A DNA stretch of 40,164 nt from Demequina salsinemoris (lineage in GTDB: Bacteria > Actinomycetota > Actinomycetes > Actinomycetales > Demequinaceae). The first letter of the stretch is position 1; the number at the start of each line of letters is the position of its first letter. A program made the position numbers and the translations under genes. The stretch is taken from NCBI RefSeq assembly GCF_000974805.1, contig NZ_BBQZ01000010.1:1-40164 (forward strand), read 5' to 3'. Below are positions 14,135-22,712 of this stretch, in pieces. The notes below the pieces were generated by a model that was given only the letters and a program-made list of their open reading frames with translations, searched no databases and was not told the origin of the DNA.

Positions 14135-15589
14135 ATGCCCACGTTCGAGTCGTTCCGCATGCCCGATGCGGGTGAGGGCCTCACCGAGGCCGACGTCGTC
14201 ACCTGGCACGTCAAGGTCGGCGACACCGTCGAGGTCAACCAGCCGCTTCTCGAGGTCGAGACCGCGAAGTCCCTGGTCGAGCTCCCGTGCCCCGTCGACG
14301 GGGTCGTCACCGAGCTGCTCGCCGAGATCGGCGACACGGTCGAGGTCGGCAACGTGATCGCGACCTTCGACGTGGACCCGGGCGGCGAGGCCGCCCCGGC
14401 ACCCGACGCATCGTCCCTTTCCAACTCCGTCGCTGACGCTCCTCACGGATCTGGATCTGACACGCCGGTCGAGATGGTGCCGCAAACGGTTGCATCCAGC
14501 GTGTCGCCGAGTGAATCCGTGCGGAGTGCAGGCGAGGTTGCAGGGCACGGGAACGATGCGGTGGTCGCCGACGAGCCTGCGGGTGCCGTTCTGGTGGGCT
14601 ACGGCGTGCGCGCGGGCTCCGCGAAGCGCCGTCCCCGTCGCGACGACGCGCTCGAGCCGATCGGCGGCGAGGGCGACAGCGAGTACCCGGTGCTCGCCAA
14701 GCCTCCGGTGCGCAAGCTGGCCAAGGAGCTCGGCATCGACCTCACCACCATCACGCCCTCCGGGATCGGCGGCCTCGTCACGCGGGAGGACGTCGAGTCC
14801 GCGGCCAAGTCGTTCAGCCCGCAGGTGCTCGCGACCTACCCCGCCGACGACCAGCCGTGGCTCGAGTCGGGCACGATGACCAAGGACGGCCGTGCCACGC
14901 GCGTACCGGTGCGGAGCGTCCGCAAGCGCACCGCCGAGGCGATGGTCTCGTCGGCCTTCACGGCCCCGCACGTCACCGTGTTCCTCACGGTGGACGTCAC
15001 CGAGACCATGAACCTGGTCGCGCGCCTCAAGAAGGACCGCGAGTTCGCGGACGTGCGCGTCACCCCGCTGCTGATCGTCGCCAAGGCGCTCCTGCTCGCC
15101 GCCCGCCGCCACCCCGAGATCAACGCGAGCTGGGACGAGGCCGCCCAGGAGATCGTCTACAAGCACTATGTGAACCTCGGCATCGCGGCCTCGACGCCGC
15201 GCGGCCTGCTCGTCCCGAACATCAAGGACGCGCACCGCCTGCCGTTGCACGCGCTCGCGAGCGAGATCCAGGACCTCACCGGGCTTGCCCGCGAGTCGAA
15301 GACGCCCCCGAGCGCGCTGCGCGACGGCACGATCACGATCACGAACGTCGGCCCGCTCGGCATCGACACCGGCACGCCGATCCTCAACCCCGGCGAGGCC
15401 GCGATCCTCGCGTTCGGCGCGATCCGCGAGCAGCCGTGGGTCCACGAGGGCGAGATCAAGGTCCGCTGGGTCACGCAGCTCGCGCTCTCCGTGGATCACC
15501 GTCTGGTGGACGGCGAGCTCGGCGCTCGCGTACTCGCCGACGTGGGCCGGGTCATGCAGGACCCGTCGCAGGGACTCGTCTGGGCGTAG
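14135..15589 (+). CDS. pdhC: 2-oxoacid dehydrogenase E2, dihydrolipoamide acyltransferase
   Basis: A 484-residue core enzyme that transfers the acyl group to CoA. It has one lipoyl domain (1-80) with the lipoylation lysine K45 in EVETAKSLVELP, a peripheral-subunit-binding domain (about 186-221, VLAKPPVRKLAKELG), and a catalytic domain ending in DHRLVDG (454-460) with His455 and Asp459. The linker at 90-148 is acidic and Ser-rich, and its DNA is less GC-biased than the rest of the gene. GAVLVGYG (150-157) is a block I associate with actinobacterial E2 proteins. ATG at 14135 follows AGGAGA. No E3 gene (lpd) is adjacent, so E3 must come from elsewhere. Confidence 0.93.
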   Translation: MPTFESFRMPDAGEGLTEADVVTWHVKVGDTVEVNQPLLEVETAKSLVELPCPVDGVVTELLAEIGDTVEVGNVIATFDVDPGGEAAPAPDASSLSNSVADAPHGSGSDTPVEMVPQTVASSVSPSESVRSAGEVAGHGNDAVVADEPAGAVLVGYGVRAGSAKRRPRRDDALEPIGGEGDSEYPVLAKPPVRKLAKELGIDLTTITPSGIGGLVTREDVESAAKSFSPQVLATYPADDQPWLESGTMTKDGRATRVPVRSVRKRTAEAMVSSAFTAPHVTVFLTVDVTETMNLVARLKKDREFADVRVTPLLIVAKALLLAARRHPEINASWDEAAQEIVYKHYVNLGIAASTPRGLLVPNIKDAHRLPLHALASEIQDLTGLARESKTPPSALRDGTITITNVGPLGIDTGTPILNPGEAAILAFGAIREQPWVHEGEIKVRWVTQLALSVDHRLVDGELGARVLADVGRVMQDPSQGLVWA

Positions 15590-15641
15590 CGCCCGAGCGC
15601 GTCGGCGGATGCCGTGCGCCAAGGACCGTGAACCGCCTGAC

Positions 15642-15667
15642 GAGCGCCCCCTGGAACGGTGGCGCTC
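15642..15667 (+). terminator. candidate hairpin after the pdh operon
   Basis: GAGCGCC (15642-15648) and GGCGCTC (15661-15667) form a perfect 7-base stem with a 12-base loop about 55 bases after the E2 stop. Confidence 0.5.
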
Positions 15668-15677
15668 CGCAGTGCTC

Positions 15678-15692
15678 ACGGAACCGTAGGCT
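15678..15692 (+). promoter_or_regulatory. second copy of the pdh operator core, with a candidate -10
   Basis: ACGGAACCGTAG (15678-15689) is identical to 11872-11883 within the pdh operator. It overlaps TAGGCT (15687-15692), a plausible -10 for the downstream sulfotransferase gene; a matching -35 is not evident. The outer arms are not symmetrical here (TC in place of CT), so binding by the same regulator is only possible. Confidence 0.4.
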
Positions 15693-15758
15693 TGTGGGGC
15701 ACGATCCGCGGGCCGAGGTCCGGCCCCGGAGCCCGTGCGGACCCAGGAAGGCGGTGAC

Positions 15759-17015
15759 ATGAGCGACGTGGACCGAACGCCGGTCGTCGGCCCCGGCGGC
15801 TGCGTGCTGCACATCGGGATGATGAAGACGGCCACCACGTCGATCCAGTCGGTCGCCTCGGACCGCAGGCGCGCGCTGCGTCGTCACGGCGTCCGCTACC
15901 CGGGCGTGGGCCTCAACCACTCCGACGCGCTGTCGCCCATCCTGGGCACCTCCGGCGTGCGCCACAACACGGACCGGCAGAAGGTCAATTGGGAGCGTCT
16001 GCTCAAGGAGCGCGCGAGGCACCCCGACGAGCGACTCTTCCTCAGCTCCGAGCTCATCGCGGGGTGCCGGGTCTCGGCGATCGACCGCCTCGTGGAGGAG
16101 TTCGGGCCGGATCTGCATGTGGTGATCACCGTCCGCCCGCTCGCGCAGCTGCTCCCGTCCGCGTGGCAGCAGTACGTCAAGCAGCGCAACGAGCACGGCT
16201 TCTGGGTCTACATGAAGCGCGTCCTCGAGGAGCGACAGAGCACGTTCGGCAAGCGCGTGTGGCCGAAGTACGGGATGGCGAAGGTGGTCGCGCCCTGGGT
16301 CGCGCGCCTCGGCGCCGAGCGCGTGACCGTGGTGATGCTCGACAAGGAGAGGCCCGACGTCGTGTTCCGGGCCTTCGAGGAGCTGCTCGGCCTGCCGGAC
16401 GGGCTGCTCGAGCCCTCGCCGGAGGGTGCGATGGTGAACCGAGGGCTGTCCTTCGAGGAGGCCGAGCTGGTGCGCATGGTCAACCAGCGCGTGAAGCAGG
16501 CCGGGATCACCCCGAAGGAGTATCAGGCGCTCGTGCGCTCCGCGCTCGTGGACGGTCTCATGGAGAGCCGCGTCCCCGGCCCCGACGAGCACCGCGTGTA
16601 CCTGCCGCTGCGCCGAGCCCCGAAGGTGCAGCGCATCGCCGAACGTCACGTCGCGCGGGTCGAGGCGCTCGGCGTGAACGTCATCGGGGACCTCGCCGGC
16701 TACGCGCACGCTCCCACCCCCGCGGAGGGGTCGATCTATGCCGTCCGGATGGTGCCCGCTGCGCTCGTGGACGATGCGGTCGCGTGCGTACGCAGGGGAC
16801 GCCTGTGGATCCCGCGGGGCTGGCTGCGGGTGTCGAGGCGGACGCCGGTCGCCGACGACAGGCCCCCCATCCCGCTGAAGGAGGCCGGCGACATCGTGGC
16901 GGCCGAGGTGCTCAAGCCGGGTCTGCGTCGCTGGCTCGCGGAGGCCGACTCGATCGGCCGTAGCGCCCGCGGAGCGCGCGACGCCGTGATGCGGGTCCGG
17001 CACAAGGTGCGGTGA
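15759..17015 (+). CDS. sulfotransferase family protein
   Basis: A 418-residue protein with the P-loop-like 5'-phosphosulfate site LHIGMMKTATTSIQ (residues 17-30, K23) of PAPS-dependent sulfotransferases. LNHSDAL follows at about 50, LSSELI at about 98, and RPLAQLLPSAWQQYVK at about 125-140 carries the Arg and Ser expected to bind the 3'-phosphate of PAPS. It would sulfate a carbohydrate in the cytosol before export. ATG at 15759 is chosen over an in-frame GTG 24 bases upstream because AGGAAGG lies 7 bases before it. It shares this exact N-terminal architecture with two genes at 32371 and 34472, so it is a dispersed paralogue. Acceptor unknown. Confidence 0.8.
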   Translation: MSDVDRTPVVGPGGCVLHIGMMKTATTSIQSVASDRRRALRRHGVRYPGVGLNHSDALSPILGTSGVRHNTDRQKVNWERLLKERARHPDERLFLSSELIAGCRVSAIDRLVEEFGPDLHVVITVRPLAQLLPSAWQQYVKQRNEHGFWVYMKRVLEERQSTFGKRVWPKYGMAKVVAPWVARLGAERVTVVMLDKERPDVVFRAFEELLGLPDGLLEPSPEGAMVNRGLSFEEAELVRMVNQRVKQAGITPKEYQALVRSALVDGLMESRVPGPDEHRVYLPLRRAPKVQRIAERHVARVEALGVNVIGDLAGYAHAPTPAEGSIYAVRMVPAALVDDAVACVRRGRLWIPRGWLRVSRRTPVADDRPPIPLKEAGDIVAAEVLKPGLRRWLAEADSIGRSARGARDAVMRVRHKVR

Positions 17016-17048
17016 CCGCTGTGGCCGGCGAGGAGCCGACCACAGCGG
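17016..17048. terminator. bidirectional hairpin terminator
   Basis: CCGCTGTGG (17016-17024) pairs with CCACAGCGG (17040-17048) over 9 bases; after one mismatch CGGC (17026-17029) and GCCG (17035-17038) add 4 more around a GAGGA loop. It begins directly after the sulfotransferase stop and ends 7 bases before the end of the convergent uridylyltransferase gene, so it can serve both. Confidence 0.75.
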
Positions 17049-17055
17049 GGAGGGC

Positions 17056-18459
17056 TCAGCCCTCGACGATGCCGCCCTCGAGCACGGTGTTGTCGTTCAC
17101 GAAGTTCGGCTCGCCGTTGTCGTCCTCGAGCACCACGGTGCCGACCACGGTCACGTTCTTGCCGAAGGTCCAGTCGCCGTAGACGGTCAGCGAGGACGCC
17201 TCCTTGAGCGACGGGACGCCGTAGGGGAAGTGTCGGTCGAAGTCCTCGACGGTCTTGTAGTGGTCCGAGTCGAGGTCGATCGTCGGGGCCTTGCGGACCG
17301 CGAGCCGCAGCGCGCCATCGGAATCGAGCGTGTACGCGTCCGAGCGCAGCAGCAGCAGCTCGTTCGTCGTCTTGACGGGCAGGAAGCGGTCGCGGCCCAC
17401 GACGATCGCGGTCGCTCCCTCGAAGACCTCGATCGCGGCGCCCATCGCGGTCTCGATCTGGAAGACCTCGGGCGACTCCTTGTCGGTGGGGTCCACGGTC
17501 TTCTTGTTGCGGATGAGCGGCAGGCCGAGCACCGCGCCGCGCTCGGTGAGCGCCTGCTTGAGCTTCTCGAGGTCCCACCACAGGTTGTTCGTGTGGAAGT
17601 ACGGGTGGTGGAACTCGTCGGTGAAGAAGTGCATCTCGTCGTCCGCGGTCTGCGCGGTGTCGCGCAGGATGAGCTGACCGTCGGACTTGCGGATCGCGAG
17701 GTGGCCGCCCTTGCGGTCCATCGCGGTGCGGGGGCACAGCTCGGCCGCGTACGGCGCGCCCGACGCGGCGAACCAGCCCGCGAGCTTCGCGTTCGGCACC
17801 GCGCCGAGGTTGTCCGAGTTGGACACGCATGCGTAGCGGAAGCCCGCGTCGAGCAGGGCGTCGAGCGCGCCCGAGGCGAGGATCGCCGTGTAGATGTCGC
17901 CGTGGCCAGGCGGGCACCACTCGAGCTCGGGGTCCTGCGGCCACTCGGCCGGGGTGAGCCCGTCGACGAGCAGCTTGGGCTCCTTGTTCTGGAGGAAGTC
18001 GAGCGGGAGGCCGTCGATGGCCAGATCCTCGTGCTCGGCGAGCTCGGCGAGCGAGTCCTCGCTCGTGCGGAAGCTGTTCATGAGCAGCAGCGGCAGGCGC
18101 GCGCCCGTCGTCTCGCGCGCCTTCGTGATCTGCTCGGCGATGAGGTCGAGGAAGCTCTTGCCGTCGCGCACGGGCAGCAGCGACTTGGCGCGGTCCATGC
18201 CCATCGAGGTGCCGAGTCCACCGTTGAGCTTGATGATGGCGGTCCTCGCGAGCGCCTCGTTCGCGGCCTCGTCGGTGATCTCGACGTCCGCGAGCTTCGC
18301 GGGGTCCGTCAGCGGCTCGATCGTCTCCTCGAGGATGAGGCCCGTCGCGCCGGCCTCGAGCTCGCCGTAGTAGTGCGTGAACACGTCGATCGCGGCTTGG
18401 CTGACGCCGGCCTCCTGCATCTTCGTCTGGGCGGCCTGAAGGCCTGCTGCATCGCTCAT
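17056..18459 (-). CDS. UTP-glucose-1-phosphate uridylyltransferase, eukaryotic (UDPGP) type
   Basis: A 467-residue enzyme making UDP-glucose from UTP and glucose-1-phosphate in the cytosol, the precursor of UDP-galactose and so of the UDP-galactofuranose made by the mutase at 31223. It belongs to the UDPGP family (UGP2-like), not GalU: the nucleotide-binding loop is KLNGGLGTSMGMDRAKSL (about 101-118), with LLMNSFRT, PPGHGDIY and SNSDNLGA. A C-terminal left-handed beta-helix region (NVTVVGTVVLED) is present. This type is known in some actinobacteria such as Bifidobacterium. ATG at 18459 is preferred to a long upstream extension that lies antisense to the next gene. TAGGCT 7 bases upstream suggests a leaderless message. 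Confidence 0.92.
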   Translation of the reverse strand: MSDAAGLQAAQTKMQEAGVSQAAIDVFTHYYGELEAGATGLILEETIEPLTDPAKLADVEITDEAANEALARTAIIKLNGGLGTSMGMDRAKSLLPVRDGKSFLDLIAEQITKARETTGARLPLLLMNSFRTSEDSLAELAEHEDLAIDGLPLDFLQNKEPKLLVDGLTPAEWPQDPELEWCPPGHGDIYTAILASGALDALLDAGFRYACVSNSDNLGAVPNAKLAGWFAASGAPYAAELCPRTAMDRKGGHLAIRKSDGQLILRDTAQTADDEMHFFTDEFHHPYFHTNNLWWDLEKLKQALTERGAVLGLPLIRNKKTVDPTDKESPEVFQIETAMGAAIEVFEGATAIVVGRDRFLPVKTTNELLLLRSDAYTLDSDGALRLAVRKAPTIDLDSDHYKTVEDFDRHFPYGVPSLKEASSLTVYGDWTFGKNVTVVGTVVLEDDNGEPNFVNDNTVLEGGIVEG

Positions 18460-18466
18460 GACACCG

Positions 18467-18472
18467 AGCCTA
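18467..18472 (-). promoter_or_regulatory. candidate -10 of leaderless uridylyltransferase gene
   Basis: TAGGCT on the minus strand, 7 bases upstream of the ATG at 18459, with no purine-rich ribosome-binding site between. Confidence 0.45.
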
Positions 18473-18615
18473 GAGAGTTCTGAGGGACGATGCGACCGTC
18501 TCCCCAGGGCGTTCACGCGCCGCTCACGTGGGAGGGCGGGGCTCCCCGGCCGGGGCCATGGGCCGGACTGACCCGCACCACCGCCTTCTCCCCACCCGAG
18601 AAGGTCAAAGAATGG

Positions 18616-18621
18616 TAAATT
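18616..18621 (+). promoter_or_regulatory. candidate -10 of leaderless DUF2332 gene
   Basis: TAAATT ends 6 bases before the GTG at 18628. It stands in a small AT-rich patch (AATGGTAAATTCA) in otherwise GC-rich DNA, which supports a promoter. Confidence 0.5.
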
Positions 18622-18627
18622 CACGCC

Positions 18628-19671
18628 GTGGAGAACAGGCGTTGGGAACCGCGTTCCCGTACCGACCTGGCGGACGTCTCGTCCGCCGTGCTGCGCTGGT
18701 CCGAGTCCGCCGTGGACTCGCCCGTGTACGAGTTCCTCGCGAGAAGGATCGCTCGCGACGAGCGCATGCTGCGCATCGTCGCGCAGATCGAGCGAACCCC
18801 GCCGCTCAACCTCCTGTTCGGCGCGGTCCGGCTGGGTCTGACCAGGGACGATGCGCTCGCAGCCTGGTATCCCGTGCTCGTGGGGGAGGGCGCGCGGCTC
18901 CCCGACGACGACCTGTGGGACGCCTTCCGCGCGTATGTGCTCGAACGTGAGGACGAGCTGCTCGCGATCGCCCTGGCCCGCCGAACTCAGACGAATGAGG
19001 CCGGTCGCAGCGCGGCGGTGCTCCCGTGGATCTCCGAGGCCGCGGAGCGGTTCGGCGAGGCCGTCCACCTCGTGGACGTCGGCACGTCGGCCGGGCTGAA
19101 CCTGTGCCTCGACCGTTACGACCACGACTACGGCACCGGGATCGTCCGCGCAGGGCTCCCGGCCTCGACCGCGCTCACCCTCCATTGCGAGAACCGGGGC
19201 GACTTCGACCTCCCCGTCGAGACGCCTCCCATCGCGAGCCGCACGGGCCTCGACCTCAACCCGGTCGACGCGTCCGACCCGGCCCAGGCCGCTTGGCTCG
19301 AGGCGCTCGTGTGGCCCGAGCACGTCGACCGCCTCGACCGGCTTCGCCGCGCGCTCGCGATCCGCGCCGAGACTCCTGTCGACCTCCGCGCCGGGGACGC
19401 GATCGCGCTGCTTCCCACGCTCGACGACTCGCTCCCGCCGGGACCGATCGTCGTGATGCATACGGTCATGGCGTATCAGCTCACGCATTCGCAGCAGCTC
19501 GCCCTGGACGCGGCGGTCGTCGAGCTCTCGAAGCGACGCCGCGTCGCGCGCGTGGCCATGGAGCCCGCTGGCGCGCCGACCCACACCGCGATCCGCACGG
19601 GGCTCACGCGCGCGACCGCGGTGGCACGCGCGACGGCGCACGCGCACGGAAGGTGGCTGGACGCGGCGTAG
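18628..19671 (+). CDS. DUF2332 family protein
   Basis: A 347-residue soluble protein matching DUF2332, a family common in actinobacteria and of unknown function. The central VHLVDVGTSAGLNLCLDRYD (about 148-167) resembles a Rossmann-type glycine loop, as in methyltransferases, but that activity is not established. HTVMAYQLTHSQQ near 277 is another conserved block. It is divergent from the uridylyltransferase gene with 168 bases between starts. No link to the surface-polysaccharide genes is apparent. Confidence 0.82.
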   Translation: MENRRWEPRSRTDLADVSSAVLRWSESAVDSPVYEFLARRIARDERMLRIVAQIERTPPLNLLFGAVRLGLTRDDALAAWYPVLVGEGARLPDDDLWDAFRAYVLEREDELLAIALARRTQTNEAGRSAAVLPWISEAAERFGEAVHLVDVGTSAGLNLCLDRYDHDYGTGIVRAGLPASTALTLHCENRGDFDLPVETPPIASRTGLDLNPVDASDPAQAAWLEALVWPEHVDRLDRLRRALAIRAETPVDLRAGDAIALLPTLDDSLPPGPIVVMHTVMAYQLTHSQQLALDAAVVELSKRRRVARVAMEPAGAPTHTAIRTGLTRATAVARATAHAHGRWLDAA

Positions 19672-19950
19672 GGATCAGCGGGGCGCGGTGGTCAGCGCAG
19701 CGCCCTGCGGACCCGTTGTCGGGATCGCCCGGTGCGGCGCGCGGAAGCGACGGGGCCGTGAGTGTTGCCAACGCCTGGTGTAGGCCTTCTGCAAGGTGCG
19801 CGTTCCGGAGCTGCCACCAGAGGAATCGTTCCTCGCGATAGGTCGATTTGCATCGACTTGCACGGATGAAGAATCCACAGATGGCGGGTCAGGGTGTGAT
19901 GAAAGACACGTGTGGACGGGATCATTCTCAAATCCTGCGACAATCTCGGC
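19672..19950. other. intergenic region with candidate leaderless promoter
   Basis: GGGCGC (19681-19686) and GCGCCC (19700-19705) could form a weak terminator for the DUF2332 gene. The right-hand 150 bases are distinctly AT-richer than the surroundings. GACAAT (19939-19944) ends 6 bases before the ATG at 19951 and is the candidate -10 of the acyltransferase gene. No convincing gene is seen here. Confidence 0.4.
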
Positions 19951-22071
19951 ATGCCAACGCTCTCAGATGCGAAGCTGAATGCTCGAAAGGTGTTCTCGCG
20001 CGCGCCCTCGGGAACCCGGAGGATCGACATCCAGGCGCTGAGGGCACTCGCGATCGGCTCCGTGTTCGTGTATCACCTGTGGCCGGCAACGCTTCCTGGC
20101 GGCTTCATCGGCGTGGACGTGTTCTTTGTGATCTCGGGGTTCCTCATCACGTCGCACATCATGCGCGATGTGGCGCGAGGCAGCTTCTCCGTGACGGCGT
20201 TCTGGGCGCGGCGACTGCGACGGCTCATGCCCGCTGCACTCCTCGTGCTCGCAGTCGTCACCGTGGCTACCTATGTCTTCGCGCCTGCGTCTCTCGCGCT
20301 CCAGCAGCACCGCGAGATCATAGCCGCGACGCTCTACTTCGAGAACTGGCGATTGGCCTTCGACGCAGTCGACTACCTGGGCGCTGACAATGCCGCGAGC
20401 GGGGTGCAGCACTACTGGTCCCTGTCGGTGGAGGAGCAGTTCTACTTCCTCTGGCCGCTGTTGATCGTCCTCGCCCTCGCAATCTCGAGGCGGTTGCGCA
20501 TCATGCGCCCAGTGCGACTGGTGGCGCTGACGGTCGGAGTGGTGGGTCTCGCGAGCTTCGCCTACGCAGTCGTCACCACGGCAGCTTCACCGGCTTGGTC
20601 GTTCTTCGTAACGCCGAGTCGAATCTGGGAACTCGCGTTGGGCGCGGGCGCAGCGCTCGCATATGCGGCGTTCTCCCGGCGATCCGAGGGCGCCGTGTGG
20701 TGGCGTCGCACCGCGTCGATCTTGGGCTGGACTGCGATTGCACTCTCAATCGCCCTGCTCAACACCTCCACCCCGCATCCGTCCTGGCCGACACTTGCCG
20801 CGACCCTTGGTACTGCGGCGGTGATACTGGCTGGCGATAGCGCGAACCGTTGGAGTGTCGGCCCGGTTGCGAGCCTTAAGCCCGTTCAGTTCCTGGGCGA
20901 CATCTCGTACTCCGTCTACCTGTGGCATTGGCCGCTGATCGTCATGGGTGCGTCGCGATGGGGCGACCCAGGACCCCTGCAGTCTGGAGCGATCATCGTC
21001 GCGACCGTGCTCGCGGCCACCGCTACATACGTCTCCGTGGAACGTCCGATGCAGATCCGATCGCCTCAAGTGATGGCCACCTTCCGAGGAGCGCTGGGAG
21101 TGACGGCGCTCGTCGCCGCCGTCATCGTGGGGGCGAACGCTGTGCCCGTGGCTGCGGACGCTCACCGCACGGCCGAGGTCGCCCGGTCCTTCAGCGACGA
21201 CCTGTCTTCGGTCGGCGAGTGTGACGGCGCGATGGCGCGCGTGAACTCCGACCTCTGTGGCCCTCAGGTGGGCGGCGCGTACTCGCCTGAGATGGAGGAC
21301 GCCGAGGCGAACTCCCTCGCCTACTACGACGCTGTGCTGGATTGCGACCCGAACGCGATCGTCTCTGCAAAGGGTGAGCTGTGCGACTACACGCAGACGG
21401 AAGCGTCCGGGCCGCTTGTGGTGCTCGTAGGGAACTCGCACGCTCAGCACTACTTGCCTGCCGTCGGAGCGATCGCAAAGGAGCATGGTTGGAACCTCTC
21501 GCTGCTGTGGTCGCCCGGCTGCGCCCTCGTGGACGCCCGCACCATGCAGGGAACCGAGCAGGACCAGCTCGACTGCCTCGACTTCACCGGGAGTGCTCTC
21601 GAATACCTGCAGGATGCCAAGCCAGCGCTGGTGATCCTCAGCTATACCAACCGGCAGTACGCTGATGCTACGGGCGAGGCCTCGGACCCCGTAGCGATCG
21701 ATGGTGCGGCCCGCGCGCTTCAGACGATCGTGGACGTCGGTACTCCGGTCGTGGCCGTCAAGGACTCGGCATGGACTCTCATGGAGATCGCGACGTGTCT
21801 GGAAGTCGACTACGACACTGACCCTGAGGCGTGCACACGGGCACGACCCTCGGCCGTGGGCGACAGCCAGCTCGAGCGAGCCGCCGAGCGCTTCTCACCC
21901 GAAGAGGTCTTCGTCCTGGACCTGACGGATGCCTACTGCGACGACGACACCTGCTACCCCACCGGAGGCGGGATCCTTGCCTACCGCGACGATCACCATC
22001 TCACAGTGGAGTGGGCACGAACCCTTGCGCCACTCTTCGAAACCCGGATCCCGAGCAGCTTCATGCCCTAG
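19951..22071 (+). CDS. OafA/YrhL-like acyltransferase-3 with C-terminal SGNH domain
   Basis: A 706-residue membrane O-acyltransferase that would acetylate a surface glycan. The N-terminal acyltransferase-3 domain (about 25-385) has RRIDIQALRALAIGSVFVYH, GGFIGVDVFFVISGFLI, FWARRLRRLMP and YWSLSVEEQFYFLWPL, with about ten membrane spans. A further span near 395-410 leads to an extracytoplasmic SGNH domain with the GNSH nucleophile block (about 494-497) and DDHHL (about 679-683). The start is taken at ATG 19951; an in-frame GTG 39 bases upstream is less likely. The gene is visibly less GC-biased in third positions than its neighbours and is followed by IS debris, suggesting transfer. Substrate unknown. 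Confidence 0.88.
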   Translation: MPTLSDAKLNARKVFSRAPSGTRRIDIQALRALAIGSVFVYHLWPATLPGGFIGVDVFFVISGFLITSHIMRDVARGSFSVTAFWARRLRRLMPAALLVLAVVTVATYVFAPASLALQQHREIIAATLYFENWRLAFDAVDYLGADNAASGVQHYWSLSVEEQFYFLWPLLIVLALAISRRLRIMRPVRLVALTVGVVGLASFAYAVVTTAASPAWSFFVTPSRIWELALGAGAALAYAAFSRRSEGAVWWRRTASILGWTAIALSIALLNTSTPHPSWPTLAATLGTAAVILAGDSANRWSVGPVASLKPVQFLGDISYSVYLWHWPLIVMGASRWGDPGPLQSGAIIVATVLAATATYVSVERPMQIRSPQVMATFRGALGVTALVAAVIVGANAVPVAADAHRTAEVARSFSDDLSSVGECDGAMARVNSDLCGPQVGGAYSPEMEDAEANSLAYYDAVLDCDPNAIVSAKGELCDYTQTEASGPLVVLVGNSHAQHYLPAVGAIAKEHGWNLSLLWSPGCALVDARTMQGTEQDQLDCLDFTGSALEYLQDAKPALVILSYTNRQYADATGEASDPVAIDGAARALQTIVDVGTPVVAVKDSAWTLMEIATCLEVDYDTDPEACTRARPSAVGDSQLERAAERFSPEEVFVLDLTDAYCDDDTCYPTGGGILAYRDDHHLTVEWARTLAPLFETRIPSSFMP

Positions 22072-22081
22072 CTGTGCTCGG

Positions 22082-22099
22082 TCATGACTGGCGTCATGA
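22082..22099 (+). terminator. hairpin after the acyltransferase gene
   Basis: TCATGAC (22082-22088) and GTCATGA (22093-22099) form a perfect 7-base stem with a 4-base loop ten bases after the stop. No T-tract follows. It could also be a relic of a mobile-element end. Confidence 0.5.
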
Positions 22100-22256
22100 G
22101 GCAAGGGATGAGGCATCCGACATCGGCAGTGTCCAGGTCGTCGCCGAAGGAGGCCTCCGTTCGCACCACCGTCATGTCCCGTCGACCGTGGGTGGTCGCC
22201 AGATTCTCTTCGTGCGCATAGCTTCTAGCCGTCCCGTGGCGTGGGCGGACGCGCCA

Positions 22257-22711
22257 CGGTTGTTCGATATCCATGTGAAGAGGATCGGCCAAATCCCGTC
22301 GAAGGAGGATGGCGAGCCTGCGGGCGATACGACAAGGTCCGCGGCTGGGGCAACGGGTTCGGCGACGTCCATGTCGCGGTCGACGACCACTCCCGCCTTG
22401 TGTTCGTGCAGCTCCTCACCGACGACACCGGACCGGACTGCGCGGCCTTGCTGGCCGACGCCCCCATGTTCTGCTCCAACCAAGGGATCCGGGTCCGCGA
22501 GGACAAGACCGACAACGCGAAGAACGATGTCCGAGCCCAGGCCTTTGGGGAGACCCTGACGCGCATCGAGGCCAAGTACCGAGGCACCCGGCCCTGCCCA
22601 CCATGGCAGAACGGCAAGACCGACCGCGTCGACGGCACCCTGCAAGAACGCTGGGTCGACCGAGGGCCTACCCCGATCAGCCGAGTGACACCAACCTGCT
22701 GACCGAGCACA
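22257..22711 (+). pseudogene. decayed IS481-family transposase fragment
   Basis: RLFDIHVKRIGQIP is read from 22257; the similarity then moves to another frame at about 22300 and continues with GDVHVAVDDHSRLVFVQLL, TDNAKN and NGKTDRVDGTLQERW. These are the DDE-type integrase core of IS481 transposases, and all three acidic positions are still readable. The N-terminal helix-turn-helix region and the C-terminus are absent, and the alignment is broken by at least one frameshift, so it is not functional. No terminal inverted repeats were found. The stretch 22100-22256 before it holds no recognisable gene. Confidence 0.82.
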
Positions 22712-22712
22712 T

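Noticed and set aside
11945..15589. pdh operon as part of the polysaccharide system (pyruvyl or acetyl supply)
   Set aside because: All three proteins are ordinary E1a, E1b and E2 with full catalytic motifs and their own promoter and terminator; adjacency alone does not support a link.
14000..15838. 612-codon minus-strand open frame under the E2 gene
   Set aside because: Shadow of a well-recognised E2; no family resemblance.
22068..22292. Possible small minus-strand gene between the acyltransferase and the IS481 fragment
   Set aside because: No start signal, no recognisable family, lies in IS debris and AT-richer intergenic sequence.
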